The notes under the pieces: model-generated
Seen by the model: the letters and a program-made list of their open reading frames with translations, nothing else
The model's database searches: none
Told to the model about the DNA's origin: nothing
Assembly (NCBI GenBank): GCA_037447655.1
Contig: JBBHKE010000324.1
Coordinates: 1 to 64,000, forward strand
From: Zygnema cylindricum
Taxonomy: Eukaryota; Streptophyta; Zygnematophyceae; Zygnematales; Zygnemataceae
Direction: 5' to 3'
DNA: 64,000 nt
Part shown: one piece after another, positions 1 through 11,265 of the stretch
Layout: every line of letters starts with the position of its first letter
Numbering within the stretch: position 1 is the stretch's first letter
Position numbers and translations under genes: made by a program

Positions 1-272
1 TTCGAGAGCACTCCAAGAATTGTGCTCCATGTTACTTACCAGATTTGTCGCAGGATATGGATCCTATGCGGATGCCGATTACGGAGGCGACGGCATGTAC
101 CTTTTGTCATCGATCGGACGGGGAAACCACCATGTTACTTTGTGATCATTGCAATCAGGGGTTTCACATGGAGTGTTTGGTGCCACCTTTTTTGGCAGTT
201 CCGGACAGTCACTGGTTTTGCCACGGATGTCGCGAGCTACCAGTCGTGTTGGCCAGCTCCTCTGTCGGCTAA
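1..272 (+). CDS. PHD-finger protein, C-terminal part (5' truncated by window edge)
   Basis: The frame ending at TAA 270-272 is open back to base 1, so the protein starts outside the window; the first in-frame ATG is at 54. The visible residues contain a full PHD-type zinc finger: CTFC, then CDHC, then FHMEC, then WFCHGC, that is Cys4-His-Cys3 with the usual aromatic residue two before the last Cys pair. PHD fingers bind histone H3 tails, often methylated or unmodified lysine 4. The finger lies about 13 residues from the end, so it is a C-terminal module. A G-rich run follows the stop (about 279-289). The surroundings are all retroelements, so this could be a host gene end or a PHD module carried at the end of a retroelement polyprotein. 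The window does not decide this. Confidence 0.6.
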   Translation, partial: REHSKNCAPCYLPDLSQDMDPMRMPITEATACTFCHRSDGETTMLLCDHCNQGFHMECLVPPFLAVPDSHWFCHGCRELPVVLASSSVG

Positions 273-469
273 AGAGCTAGGGGGGGGAATAAACCGACCT
301 AACCATAACCAGCTAAGTCGTTGACCTTTCTTTTTCTTCCACCTTGCCTGTTGTTGTATTGACCCATTTTTACTTTTATGATTTATTTCATTTCCGATAT
401 CTCGCTATCATTTGAGTTTAAGTTGAGCACAGCTGATGATATTGCATGCATCTTCATGTTATTTGACAC
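273..469. other. no gene recognised
   Basis: AT-rich sequence between the PHD stop codon and the LTR fragment. It holds a G run just after the stop and no convincing reading frame. Confidence 0.5.
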
Positions 470-1072
470 ATGCACGACATTCCTGCGACCAAATGTTATC
501 CCTCCACGTGGCGCCAAGTCATGCCACCTCCATAAACGCCAAAACTGACCATTGCGCGATCTCGGGAGTGATAGACGCCGTCGGATTAAATCCGACATTA
601 AATGTCGGCCGTCGAAACAAATGTCCGATTCATTTGTTTGTGCGAAATGACGTCCGCACTGAAACTTTAACTAGTTTTATATTCCTTTGTTCATATATCA
701 GTTAATCGGTTTGAGGATCATATACATGTTTAAATATAAATCTTACCCCATGTAATCTAACGGACTTCTACCACATACTAGATAGAGCTAACGGCTACGC
801 CGTACTCTAACGGCTACGCCGTACTCTACCAGTCGGAGGTTCGAGTCTTGCCGGACTCAACCTTTTGTTGAGAATGACATAAGTCACTATTTAGTCCTGT
901 CTGTTGAACTAAGGTAGCCATGGCTCATCCACCCTCTCTATCCTTCATTGTTTACAACAAGTATGGTGGTTAGAGAGAGGAGGTGGAGGCAGGCTGTCCG
1001 CACTTTTCTTTTTTTTATTTTACTGATCTATTTAGACCTAGAAAAAACCCTATAAATCTAGTAATTTCAACA
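470..1072 (-). repeat. LTR fragment, Copia family A type
   Basis: The right end reads gtaatttcaaca, the complement of the TGTTGAAAT start of family A LTRs (compare 37630 and 45658). The segment shares the G-box CCACGTGGCGCC near 505, the GGTTCGAGTC B-box-like motif near 839 and the GGCAGCC-type hairpin region with the family A LTRs. The left border is approximate, because similarity to the first half of the 1 kb LTR is not visible. The unit containing 'ctaacggctacgccgtact' is repeated twice at about 789-825, a small local duplication. Confidence 0.6.
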
Positions 1073-2271
1073 TAGTCAATCCAAACAGCATGACTAGGAA
1101 TTGAAAATGACCGTAACGCATCCAGAACGCTTTTTTCTCCACATCTTCCTCCGCAATTCATTCTGGTGGTATCCACTACGCAAGTCTATATTAGAGAAAT
1201 ACCTAGCACCCCTTAGTCTGTCTAACAATTCATCGATTTTTTGGAAGTGGGTACGCGTTCTTGACCGTTTATTTATTTAGTGCTCGGTAGTCCACACACA
1301 TACGAAATCCTCCATCTTTCTTGGACACAAAAAGAACGGGGGCTTTAGAAGGTGACTTGCTTGGTGCAACGGCTCCGGCCTCGACCAACTCTGAAAGATG
1401 CTTTTAAAGTTCATATAACTTGGTATAACTCATCTTATACATCCGGTTGGTTTCCCCTTTCTTGAGTGCCCTCTTAAGCTGTAAAGCCGAAAGCAAGCGT
1501 TCCTCTTCCATAAATTTACCAGCCACTCTGGTGTTTACGTCATACTCTTTTCGCCTTTCTTGACCCTCATACTGTTGTTCCTCCAATCAATGGTCAGATT
1601 CCACTTTTGAAGCAACGGCTTCGCCAATATTACCTCAATGCCCCCGATCCGTAATACGTGAAGTGTCTCATACCAATGAAAGTTCCCCAAACTAACCCGT
1701 AGTCGAGGTGTGCGATGAGTGATCCCAATAGAGGTGCCACCAGCAAGTTCGACCAATTGCTGATCTGGAACAACTATGAGAGGCAACTTCAACTTCTTCA
1801 CCGTCTTCTCGTTGTCGAAATTCCCCGGCGCTCCCGAGTCAACCATGAAGCCAATTACGCTACCCCCAATCTTTCCGTGGAAAACCAAGGGTGCTCCCCC
1901 TTTTCCAGCCAATCTCATGACATTGAGTTTGCCTTTTCTAGGGTCTTTTCTTCTTGGGCAATCGATGGCCATATGGTCCGGAGAACCACACTGGAAGCAT
2001 AATCGATTTTGCCTCCTCTTTTGAAGCTCCTCAAGGGACAGGTAATTGGTCTTTTTCTTAGTGGTCTTCTTCTTTCTTTTAATTGTGTTGACCTAGTCCA
2101 CGTCCTCCTTAATTGCTCCCAGCTCCATAGGAGTCAGACCATCATCCCTTCGGCCCCATGCGCTACTAGTCGATCTGAAATGATAAGACCTACGAAATCG
2201 GTCCGTTGCGCAAATTGGACAAGAGCAGAAAGGCAAAGAGTCGTTGTTTCCCGCGCGTGCCATTGTTCCAC
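1073..2271 (-). pseudogene. Ty3/gypsy gag-pol fragment (zinc knuckle, protease, start of RT)
   Basis: Read on the minus strand this is the only Ty3/gypsy sequence in the window. A gag tail with K-rich stretches leads into a zinc knuckle CFQCGSPDHMAIDC (1958-1999, CX2CX4HX4C). A retropepsin domain follows with active-site DSGA at about 1829-1840. After a frame break near 1580, reverse transcriptase motifs appear: [14 protein letters not shown], an in-frame stop, AYPLP, then NIDLRSGYHQ near 1170-1200. The fragment ends abruptly at 1073 against an LTR end, and at 2271 against the family X LTR, which interrupts the gag. At least two stops and one frameshift make it dead. The Asp-Ser-Gly protease triad is intact. 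Confidence 0.8.
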
Positions 2272-3479
2272 TGAAATTCTAGGGGCTCCATTGCCACACA
2301 GAATTCGCAAATCAAAAGAAGCTAATCTAGATAGTGCCGACTCCAAGTTTATATAAACCCAAATGATTGACCCCTTAACAATCAAAACCCCATTAAAACT
2401 TCACCCCTATGAAATAAGACTTTCTGTGTGCTCAGTTCCACCATAGAATGCAAAGTTAGAATATGTGATTTGGATGCATTCACCCACTTTGACTTTCCCT
2501 TAGAAATGCAGTCACCCAGGTAGGCAAAAACTCTAACCGACTACACCCATGTGTAGCCTAGACTCCCCTAAGTCTGCTGCAAAAAGAATCTCTAAAAATG
2601 GCCAAGTAAATTAATAGTTATGGCTAGCCAAAGTTTACCATTTATACAAGGTGCTCTCTGGGAGAGGCAACTACCTACCAGAAATATTCTAAGTCCTAAA
2701 ACCCCTCTCTAATCCCCCTAGTACCAAAGTACAAACCAATGACAAGTTTGTAACGTACATAAAAGTAAAGTTGTCGGTGTACCTTTTGTACGGCCATCGT
2801 ACGACATGGCCAAAAACCAGCACGTGTCTTATCCAGACTCGTTCTTTTAATTCTCAGAATTCGTGCTGCTAAATATTATCTCTCCACGTGGCTCCAGATC
2901 ATACCACGTCTGAAAAACAGTACCGTACAAGAAAGTACAAGTGTTGGGTTACTTTTTGTACGTACATTGTTCGAAATCGCTATAGTGCGACATTTGTCAC
3001 TTTCATGTCGGCGCTAACCACGGCCGTCCGATTTACATCGTCATTTAAAACAGACCGTCAAAATAAATGTCTGTACTATTTATTTCGTCCTATACTAAAA
3101 GTACAGTTGTTTCTATGCCCTATATACCGTAATCCAGTTAAATGGAAAACCCTACCTGTAACTGTTTAAATATCTATCAAACCCTATATGCCTTAGCACT
3201 AGTCCTAGACTAAATGGACAAAGCTAACGGCTACTAAAATGTTTGATGAACGGTAGGTATTAAGATCAATTCCTGGGTCCGTCAAATACCTTTTTAGTAA
3301 ACATACCTATTATCTACTCCTGTTCTCTCTGGAGAGCTTAGGCAGCTATGGCTCTAGCTCCCTCTCTAGCGTTCAGTGACTAGAACAAGTGTGGGGGCTT
3401 GGAGAAGGAGGTTAGAGGCAGACTGTCTATGCTACTTTTCTTTCTTAATACAGACCTAGAAAATACATAAATATCAACA
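2272..3479 (-). repeat. 3' LTR of outer X element
   Basis: The plus-strand text runs from tgaaattctagggg to aaatatcaaca, so on the minus strand the LTR starts TGTTGATATT and ends in TTTCA. It is 1208 bases long. It carries two GTAC-rich palindrome modules (about 2770-2810 and 2930-2980) where most X LTRs carry one. Confidence 0.85.
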
Positions 3480-4513
3480 CTCCCTTTATTTTCTAGTCTA
3501 TTTTCCTTTCAACTCCCACAAACAAATAAACAAACATCCCCTCCCTTCCCTTTTTCTTTTTGTTTTTCCATTTCCTTTTCCTTTCATAAAACATAAGAAA
3601 ATACTCTCGTATTTAACACAATGCATAAGATAAATCGAAATAATAATTGCATCACACATTTTATTTAACATCCAATTTTTCATAAATCCGAGCAAAGATT
3701 TTATCCACCTCATCACTTTTCCATCCACACACAAACTGATTTCCCTATTGCAATCCAAACCGCCAGCCCCATCTCCAATCTTCAACATACACGCAGATGC
3801 CAACCCTTTTACATGCACACCTCCATAAATACCATCACTTCCTTTAGTGATGTCAAACCCATTACCCCCAAAAACTGAACTTTCCTCACTCTCTCTCAAG
3901 GATTTCTTTCGACTCTCACTTTCTAAATATATTCCTTATAAGTATTTGTCCTCCCCTAAACTTTTTATTAAATATTTCTCTTCTCCCCTATCCTTTAAAA
4001 CCCCTTCTAATTTCACTTCTCCCTTGTCCTCGGAATGCGTTGAAGTCTCGATTTCTAACCAGTTTACTGTTTTCAAGATATCTATAAAATTATCCTAATT
4101 AATTTTATCTTTCCCATTTTCACTTATGGATCCTAGATCTAACTTTCTCATTTCTAAGTCATCCACTCTACACTCCTCGACATCCTCAAGTACCTCCTCT
4201 TTTTACTTCGTTTATACCTCCAAAAGCACACTGTTGCCTTCATGGAATTTCTGTGTATTTTTTTCTCTTCTCCATTCTACCGATGTGAAGAAGCTTAAAG
4301 ATTTCTTCATCCTCTTTTTCCTCTTCCCCTTCTTCCTCCTCATTCACATACCAACTCCTAAGTTCTTCCAAACAAGGACACTCCTCCATAAAGTGACCCG
4401 GTTTCCTACAAGCGAAGCAAACCCCTTTTTTCAAGCTCCCCTTACTTTTCCTCTCCCTCTCTTTCCACCAAAGATTTGATAAGGTTTACTTTTGTCTTTC
4501 TTCCTCTCATCAC
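3480..4513 (-). pseudogene. Family X gag C-terminal part, zinc knuckle and fossil RT/RNase H tail
   Basis: The part beginning at 4434 holds a zinc knuckle CFACRKPGHFMEEC (CX2CX4HX4C) followed by an EEEEGEEEKEDEE acidic run. After frame breaks, the tail (3498-3899) holds GGNGFDIT, GDGAGG and MRWIKSLLG, which line up with the RNase H region of family B (GGENTDIT, GDGACS, LMWVKSLLG at 55100-55350). The catalytic Glu segment (MEAEY in family B) is missing. The gag amino end lies at 8871-9708, on the other side of the nested element. Confidence 0.75.
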
Positions 4514-5695
4514 TGCGAGAACTCATTGTTCCATTGCCTGTGAATCGCAGATCAAAAGAAGCTAATCTAGATAGTGCCGACCTAAAGTTGATATAAACCC
4601 AAATGATTGACCCCTTAACAATCAGAACCCTATTAAAGCTTCACCCGTTTGAAATAAGACTTTCTGTGTGCTCAGTTTCACCATAGAATAAAAAGTTAGA
4701 ATATGATTTTTGGACACATTCACCCACTTTCACTTTCCCTTAAAAATGCAACCTCTCTGGCAAGCAAAGACTTTAACCAATTACACCCCTGTATAGCGTG
4801 GACTCCCCTGTGTGCGCAGCAAAAAGAATCACTAAAAATGGTTAAATAAATTGATAGATATGAATGGTCAAAGATGACACTTTTGTACATGAGCTCTCGG
4901 ATAGAGGCTGCTACCTACTAAATTTTCTAAGTCCTATCTCTCTCTCTCTAAAACTCTATCTACTGACGTACGACACCAATCAAATAACTGTGTCGTACAG
5001 AAAAGTACAGGTGCCGGTGTACTTTCTGTACGGCCATCGTACAACATGGCCAAAATGTCCACACATGTTATCTTCAGATTCGTTCACGTAATCTCTGGGG
5101 ATTCCGCAATCCAATGTCATTTTGCCATGTGTCATCCTATGTGGCAATGATAGCAAACCGCCGAAATCTTCTTCCGCGATCTCGGCATCTTTTCCGGCCT
5201 TCCGATCGAAACCAGGTTTTGATCGTAGTCGTCATAAATACGTGGGCGGTATTTGTTTCGCGTTCAAAACAAATGCGCGGTATCCGTTTCATAACCTTAC
5301 CGTACTCCGTACTAAATTAAACTCTATCTATGCACTAAGTATTTATTGTCGTTAAACGAATTACTCTACGTGTTTAGATATATATATATATATCTCTTTA
5401 TCAAACACATTGCATCGTAACACTAGTTCTAGACTTAACGGATAAAGCCAACGTCTACAAGTGTCTTGACGGACGTTAGGTACCACGATCAATTCCTGGG
5501 TTCGTCAAGTATATTTTGGTAAGTTCACCTAATTTATCCCCTGTCTTCTCTAGAGAGCTTAGGCAGCCATGGCTCTAGCACCGTATCTAACCTTTAGTGA
5601 CTACAACAAATGTAGGGGCTTGGAGAGGGGAGTTAGAGGATGCCTATTTCTTTTTCTATGCTATTATAGACCTAGAAAATACACAAATATCACCA
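4514..5695 (-). repeat. 3' LTR of nested X element
   Basis: It starts near tgcgagaactc and ends aatatcacca, one base away from the family ending aatatcaaca. A short TATATA run at about 5381-5394 corresponds to the expanded AT array of the partner LTR. Confidence 0.75.
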
Positions 5696-7661
5696 CTCTC
5701 ATTATTTTCTAGTCTATGTTCCTTTCAACTCCCACACATAAAAACCAAAATACCCCCTTCCCCTTTTCCTTTTTCTTTTTCTTTTTATAAACCTTTAAAA
5801 CAATACCCTTATATTTTAAAAGGTCCATTAGTTGAGCTGAAATAAACATACTATCTTGCTGATCACACATTTTACTAAGCATCCCAATTTTTATAACTCC
5901 GAGCAAAGATTTTATCCACCTCATCAGTTTTTTATCCACACACAAATTGATTTCCCTCTTGCAGTCCAAACAACCAGCCCCATCTCCAATCTGCAACATA
6001 CGCCCAAATGCTAACCCTTTTACAGGCACACCTTCATAGATGGCATCACTCCCATTAGTGATGTCAAAACCATTACCCCCCAAATTTTTCCTTAAATCAA
6101 GAGTCCTCACTAAGTTCCTCATAAAAACTACATCTTCCGAGCTTATATTTCTATCCATGATAATTACCCCATTTTTTGAACTTTCCGCACTCTCTCCCAT
6201 GGATTTCTTTCCACTCTCACTTTGAATATTTATTCCCAATAAATATTTCTCCTCCCCTATACCTTTCATTAAATATTCCTCTTCTCCCCTATCCTTTAAA
6301 ACCCTTTTTAGTTTCACTTCTCCCCTTCCCTCGGAATCCGTTGAAGTCTCCCTTTCCAACCAATTTTCTGTTTCCAAAATATCTATAAATTAATCCTCAT
6401 TAATTTTATCATTTCCGTTTTCACTTATGGATCCTAGATCTGACTTTCTCATTTCTAAATCATACACTGTACACTTCTCGACATCCACAAACACCTCTTC
6501 TCTTTTTATTTCCTTTATACCTCGAAAAGCACACTGTTGTTCCCGTGGAATTTCTGTGTGCTTTTCTCATTTTCCCATGTTACCGATGCGGAGAAGCTCC
6601 AACATATCTTCATCCTCTTTCTCCTCTTCCCCTTCTTCCTCCTCATCCACACTCCAACTTCTAAGTTCTTCCAAACAAGAGCATTCCTCTATATAATGAC
6701 CTAGTTCCCTACAATTTAAGCAAACCTCTTTTTTCAAAGCTCTCGTTTTATTTCCTCTCCCTCTCTTTCTACCAAAGTTCCGAGAAGGTTTACCTTTGTC
6801 TTTCTTCCTCTCATCACGCTTCCGCTCGTCACCGCTGTTCCTCTCATCATGCTTCCGCCAATCACCACTAGCAATAAATGCATTCACCCTGTCACTTCCC
6901 CTACGAAACTCCAAAGTGATTTCCCTCACAAGAACTATCCCCATGGTAAAGCTCTAAGTCCATGAGGAGCCATCCATTGCATGCATACAACAAATGATGT
7001 TTTCGTACTCATCTGGGAGTTTCATAAGTAGTGTATTAATCTTCCTCTCTTCAGATTCTACATATCCTGCACTAGCAAGCTCAACATATAGAGCAACAAT
7101 ATCATTGCAAAATTCTATCATGCTACCGCCTTTATAAACATAGGCATCTATTTCTTGTTTTACTAATTGCTACCTTTGAATAGTCTCACTCTTATAAATC
7201 TGACTTACTGCTTCCCATATCTCTGAAGACTTCGTTAAGTTTATAAGAGTGATAGCTATAGACTTAGACACGTTTCTAAGAAATAGATGCTTTGCTATAG
7301 TGTTTTTGTATTCCTATATTTTTCTGTCATTTTTTTCAGTTTTTATCCCTACAAGTGGAACCATAGTCGAGAGCTTAGCTCCCCTCACTAACCCTGTTCC
7401 TTTTCCCTTCTCCCATTTTTCCCCTTCCATGGCAATGATTTCCCTTCACCTTCCTTTGCATCTGAACTCCGGTTGATTTTCTCGGCAGCCCCAGATGATT
7501 CTCTATAGTGAGTTCTTCCAAAGCTCGGTGGAGGACACCTCACTTGTCCCGAAACAATTCCCCATAAGTGCTTCTCGAAAAGCAATCCCTCCATCATAAA
7601 TCCCCAATAAGTGAAGCATGTTCCATCAAACATAGGCACCCTAGATGGTGGGCCCATAACC
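5696..7661 (-). pseudogene. Gag plus fossil RT/RNase H protein of nested X element
   Basis: The amino end (7388-7657) begins in the primer site with MGPPSRVPMFDGT, the usual Copia gag start. The middle (6567-6944) holds a good zinc knuckle CLNCRELGHYIEEC and an acidic run. The tail (5709-6377) is the longest in the window. It keeps KYLLGI, GVIIMD with ISSED, LGGNGFDIT with a Ser-Asp, GDGAGC and RWIKSLLG, in the order of the RT thumb and RNase H of family B. Frame breaks between these blocks disable the copy. There is no integrase, no YVDD motif and no intact RNase H triad, so the protein had at most a structural role. Confidence 0.75.
7647..7661 (-). other. Primer-binding site, half-tRNA initiator Met type
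   Basis: The minus strand reads GGTTATGGGCCCACC directly next to the LTR end. It is complementary to the anticodon stem-loop of plant initiator tRNA-Met (GGTGGGCCCATAACC), not to the tRNA 3' end. Confidence 0.85.
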
Positions 7662-8522
7662 TAAAACTCTGTGTGCTCTATTGCCCACAGAATCACAGAT
7701 CCAAAAGAAGTTAATCTAGATAGTGTCGACTCCAAGTTGAAATAAACCCAAATGATTGACCCCTTAACGATCAGAACCCCATTAAAGCTTCACCCTTGTG
7801 AAATAAGACTTTTTGTGTGCTCAGTTTCACCACAAAATGCAAAGTTAGAATATGAGTTTTGGACACATTCACCCACTCTCACTTTCCCTTAAAAATGCAG
7901 CCACCCTGGAAGAAAAAAACTCAGACTAACTACACCCCTGTATAGCATGGACTTCCTTGAGCTCGAAGCAAAAAAAATCACTAAAAATGGCCAGGTAAAT
8001 TTATAGATATGAATGGTCAAAGATGACCCTTTTGTACAGGAGCTCTCTCGGACAGAGGCTGCTACCTACTAAATTTTCTAAGTCCTATCTCTCTCTTAAA
8101 ATCTAACTACTGACGTACGACACCAATCAAATTAGTGTGTTGTACAGAAAAGTACAGGTGCCGATGTGATTTCTGTACGACCATCGTACAAAATGGCCAA
8201 AATGTCGACGCATGTCATCTCTTGATTCGTTCACGTAATCCTCGGAGATGCCATTATCCAATGTCATTTTTCCACGTGTCATCCTATGTGGTGATGATTG
8301 CAAACCGCCGAAATCTTCTTCCGCGATCTCGGCATCCTTTCCGGCCTTCCGATCGAAACCACGTTTTGATCGTAGCCGTCATAAATACGTGGGCGGTATT
8401 TGTTTCGCGTTCGAAACAAATGAGCGGTATCTGTTTCATAACCTTACAGTACTCCGTACTAAATTAAACTCTATCTATGCACTAAGTATTTATTGTCGTT
8501 AAACGAATTAGTCTACGTGTTT

Positions 8523-8572
<50 letters not shown>

Positions 8573-8870
8573 TTATCAAACACATTGCATCGTAACACTA
8601 GTTCTAGACTTAACGGATAAAGCCAACGTCTACAAGTGTCTTGACGGACGTCAGGTACTAGAATCAATTCCTGGGTCCGTCAAGTATATTTTGGTAAGTC
8701 TACCTAATTTATCCCTTGTCTTCTCTAGAGAGCTTAGGCAGCCTTGGCTCTAGCTCCCTATCCAGCCTTTAGTGACTACAATAAGTGTGGGGGCTTGGAG
8801 AGAGGAGTGAGAGGCTGCCTATGTATTTTTCTATGCTATTATATACCTAGAAAATACACAAATATCAACA
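7662..8870 (-). repeat. 5' LTR of nested X element
   Basis: 1209 bases, plus-strand text taaaactctgtg to aatatcaaca. It contains the (AT)n array at 8525-8570, a G-box CCACGTGTCATCC near 8272, a GTAC cluster near 8140-8190 and the antisense tRNA-like module near 8610-8690. Confidence 0.85.
8525..8570. repeat. (AT)n microsatellite inside X LTR
   Basis: About 23 uninterrupted AT units. The partner LTR (near 5381) has only about 7, so the array expanded or contracted after insertion. Confidence 0.95.
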
Positions 8871-9708
8871 CGCTCGTCAACGCCGTTCCTCACATCACGC
8901 TTCTGCCAGTCACCACCAACTATAAATGCAGTCACCATGTCACTTCCCCTACGAAGCTCCAAAGTGCTTTCCCTCACAAGTATTATCCCATGGTAACTCC
9001 TAGTCCACGAGGAGCTATCCATTCTTTGCATACGGTAAATGATGTCTTCGTACTCATATGGGAGTTTCATCATTAGTGTGTTAATCTTTCTCTCCTCGGG
9101 TTCTACATATCTCGCACTAGCAAGCTCAACATATAACGCAGCAATATCTTTGCAAAACTCTATCATGCTAATGCCTTTATAAACATAGGCCTCTATTTCT
9201 TGTTTTACTAACTGTTGCCTCTGTTTAGTCTCACTCTTATAAATTTGAATAAGTGCATCCCATATCTCTGAAAAAATCTTTTAGTTTATAAGAGTAATAG
9301 CTATGGACTTAGACACGTTTCTAAGTATGAGATGCTTTGCTATAGTGTTTTTGTATTCGCATATTTTTTCTTTCATTTTCTTCAGTTTTAATCCCTACAA
9401 GTAGTACCATAGCTGAGAGCCTAGCTCCCCTCACCATAGGTGTCCCTTTTTCCTTCTCCCATATTTCCCCATCCACGACAAGGTTTTTCCCTTCACCTTG
9501 TGTTGCATGTGAACTCCGGTTGATATTCTGGGCAGCCTTAGATGATTCTCCATAGTAAGCTCCTCCAAAGCCAAGTGGCGGACATCTCACTTGTCCTGAA
9601 ACAATTCCTTATAAGTGCTTCTCGAAAAGCAATCCCTCTATTGTAAACTTCCAATAAGTGAAGTCTCTTCCATCAAACATAGGCACCCTAGATGGTGGGC
9701 CCATAACC
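8871..9708 (-). pseudogene. Family X gag N-terminal part (outer element)
   Basis: The minus strand starts at the primer site and encodes the typical gag beginning, then several frame-broken blocks ending in GDWQKRDVRNGVDER, where the nested X LTR begins. The rest of this gag continues at 4513. The reading frame then runs into the nested LTR by chance. Confidence 0.7.
9694..9708 (-). other. Primer-binding site, half-tRNA initiator Met type
   Basis: The minus strand reads GGTTATGGGCCCACC with no spacer to the LTR end TTTCA. It is a perfect 15-base complement to the plant initiator tRNA-Met anticodon arm. Confidence 0.85.
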
Positions 9709-10878
9709 TGAAATTCTATGGGCTCCATTGCCACACAGAATTCGCAGATCAAAAGAAGCTAATCTATATAGTGTCGATTCCAAGGTTATATAAACCCAAA
9801 TGATTGACCCCTTGACAATCAAAACCCCATGGTAGCTTCACCCCTGTGAAATAAGACTTTCTGTGTGCTCAGTTCCACCACAGAGTGCAAAGTTATAATA
9901 TGTGATTTGAATACATTCACCCACTTTGACTTTCCCTTCTAAATGCAGCCACCCTGGCAGGCAATAACTCTGACCGACTACACCCCTGTGTAGCCTGGAA
10001 TCCCCTGAGTCCGGAGCAACAAGAATCACTGAAATTGGTCAACTGAATTAATTGTTATGGCTGGCCCAAGTTTGCCATTTATACAAGGTGCTCTCTGGGA
10101 GAGTCAGCTACCTACCAAAAATATTCTAAGTCCTAGTCCCTCTCTAAACCCCTACTACTGAAGTACGGTGCCAATCACAGGACTGTACTGTACAAAAAAG
10201 TACAGGCGCCGGAGTACATTATGTACGGCAACTGTACGAGGACCATACAGGTGACAAATGTCACATCCAAACTTGTTATCTTGCGTTCCGGAGATTCCGC
10301 ACTCCTCCAGCGCATTTCCACGTGTCATCCGGAGTGGCGGCGCCAGAAAACGCCAAGGCGGCCATTCCGGAATCTCGGCTCCCACCACGGCCGTCGACAA
10401 AAATTCGGTAGTCATTCTTACCCGTCAAAAAAATGTGCGCGGTATTTGTTTCGCCGTCGAAACAAATGCGCAGTATTAGTTTCGTAAAAAACCGTACTAC
10501 TCTAAATTGTTTCTATGTACTAAGAATCTATTCGCGCCGTTAAATGAATTCGTCTACGCGTATATATTTACATAATTATCAAACTCTATATGAACTAGCA
10601 TTAGTCCTAGACTAGATGGATAAAGCGAACGGCTGCGGGTTGTTTAACGGACTGTGGGTACCTGGATCAATTCCTGGGTCCGTCAAATACCTTTTAAGTA
10701 AATATACCATTATCTACTCCTGTGTCCCCGGAGAGCTTAGGCAGCCATGGCTCTAGCTCCCTCTCCAGCCTTCAGTGACTACAACAAGTGTGGGGGCTTG
10801 GTGAGGGGAGTTAGAGGTTGACCGCCTCAGCTCTTTTTCTATCCTAATACAGACTTAGAAAATACTCAATTATCAACA
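9709..10878 (-). repeat. 5' LTR of outer X element
   Basis: 1170 bases, plus-strand text tgaaattctatggg to attatcaaca. A GTAC palindrome lies at about 10190-10240 and a G-box near 10320. The antisense tRNA-like module has a B box GGATCAATTCC at 10664-10674. The LTR abuts an inverted X LTR at 10879. Confidence 0.85.
10615..10683 (+). other. tRNA-like module antisense to the X LTR
   Basis: The text ggataaagc resembles a D-arm/A-box. It is followed by a T-arm-like hairpin with arms CCTGG and CCTGG (near-complementary) around GGATCAATTCC, which fits the Pol III B-box pattern GGWTCRANTCC. No complete cloverleaf is visible, so this is a tRNA-derived remnant and not a tRNA gene. Confidence 0.5.
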
Positions 10879-11032
10879 CACATTTATTTCGACGGCGAAA
10901 CAAATACCGTGCACATTGTTCGACGGGTAAGAATGAAAACTGGAATTAATCGACGGCCGTGGTGCGAGCCGAGATTCCGGGATGGCCGCCTTGGCGTTTT
11001 CTGGCGCCGCCACTCCGGATGACACGTGGAAA

Positions 11033-11038
11033 TGCGCT
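11033..11038. promoter_or_regulatory. G-box CACGTG (ABRE-like GACACGTGG)
   Basis: The octamer ACACGTGG sits at the same LTR position in families A, B and X (for example 505, 8273, 42470, 54260, 59663). It fits bZIP or bHLH sites of plant promoters. Confidence 0.5.
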
Positions 11039-11120
11039 GGAGGATTGCGGAATCTCCGGATTGCAAGATAACAAATTTGGATGTGACATTTGTCACCTGT
11101 ATGGTCATGTCGTACAGTTG

Positions 11121-11161
11121 CCGTACAGAAAGTACTCCGGCGCCTGTACTTTTCTGTACGG
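11121..11161. promoter_or_regulatory. GTAC-rich palindrome in X LTR
   Basis: Two inverted arms, CCGTACAGAAAGTAC and GTACTTTTCTGTACGG, flank a 10-base spacer. GTAC is the core bound by plant SBP-box (SPL) transcription factors. Binding here is inferred only. Confidence 0.5.
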
Positions 11162-11265
11162 TACAGTCCTGTGATTGGCGCCCTACTTCAGTGGAAGGGG
11201 TTTAGAGAGGGACTAGGACTTAGTACATTTCTAGTAGGTAGCTGACTCTCTCAGATAGCACCTTG

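Larger units (their letters stand above)
4514..8870 (-). mobile_element. Family X element nested inside another X element
   Basis: A complete copy with both LTRs (4514-5695 and 7662-8870), a perfect 15-base primer site (7647-7661), broken gag and the fossil tail. It sits in the gag of the outer copy near the DER/KRDE residues. The left boundary is blurred: the LTR start reads tgcgagaactc instead of tgaaattc, about 10 bases of target are missing, and no clean duplication is visible. The LTRs agree over long stretches but differ in the AT array length. Confidence 0.75.
2272..10878 (-). mobile_element. Family X Copia-derived element (outer copy, interrupted by a nested X element)
   Basis: The element runs right to left. 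Its 5' LTR is 9709-10878, the primer site is 9694-9708, and the first part of gag is 8871-9708. A complete second X element (4514-8870) follows, then the rest of gag with the zinc knuckle and tail (3480-4513), then the 3' LTR (2272-3479). The gag codons at the two edges of the nested element are about 10 bases apart in the intact gag, which supports one element split by insertion rather than two truncated ones. No protease active site, integrase or usable RT is present in either half. The left flank is Ty3/gypsy gag. The right flank is the inverted X copy, so no outer target-site duplication can be matched. Confidence 0.75.

Noticed and set aside
3498-3899. X tail as a new protein domain
   Set aside because: Motif order matches Copia RT and RNase H, so a fossil enzyme explains it better.
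10155-11174. Similar 70-90 residue frames on both strands (GWPPWRFLAPPLRMTRGNAL type)
   Set aside because: They are frames in the two inverted LTR copies. The similarity reflects the LTR, and equivalent LTRs (for example 34500-34700) do not keep the frame.
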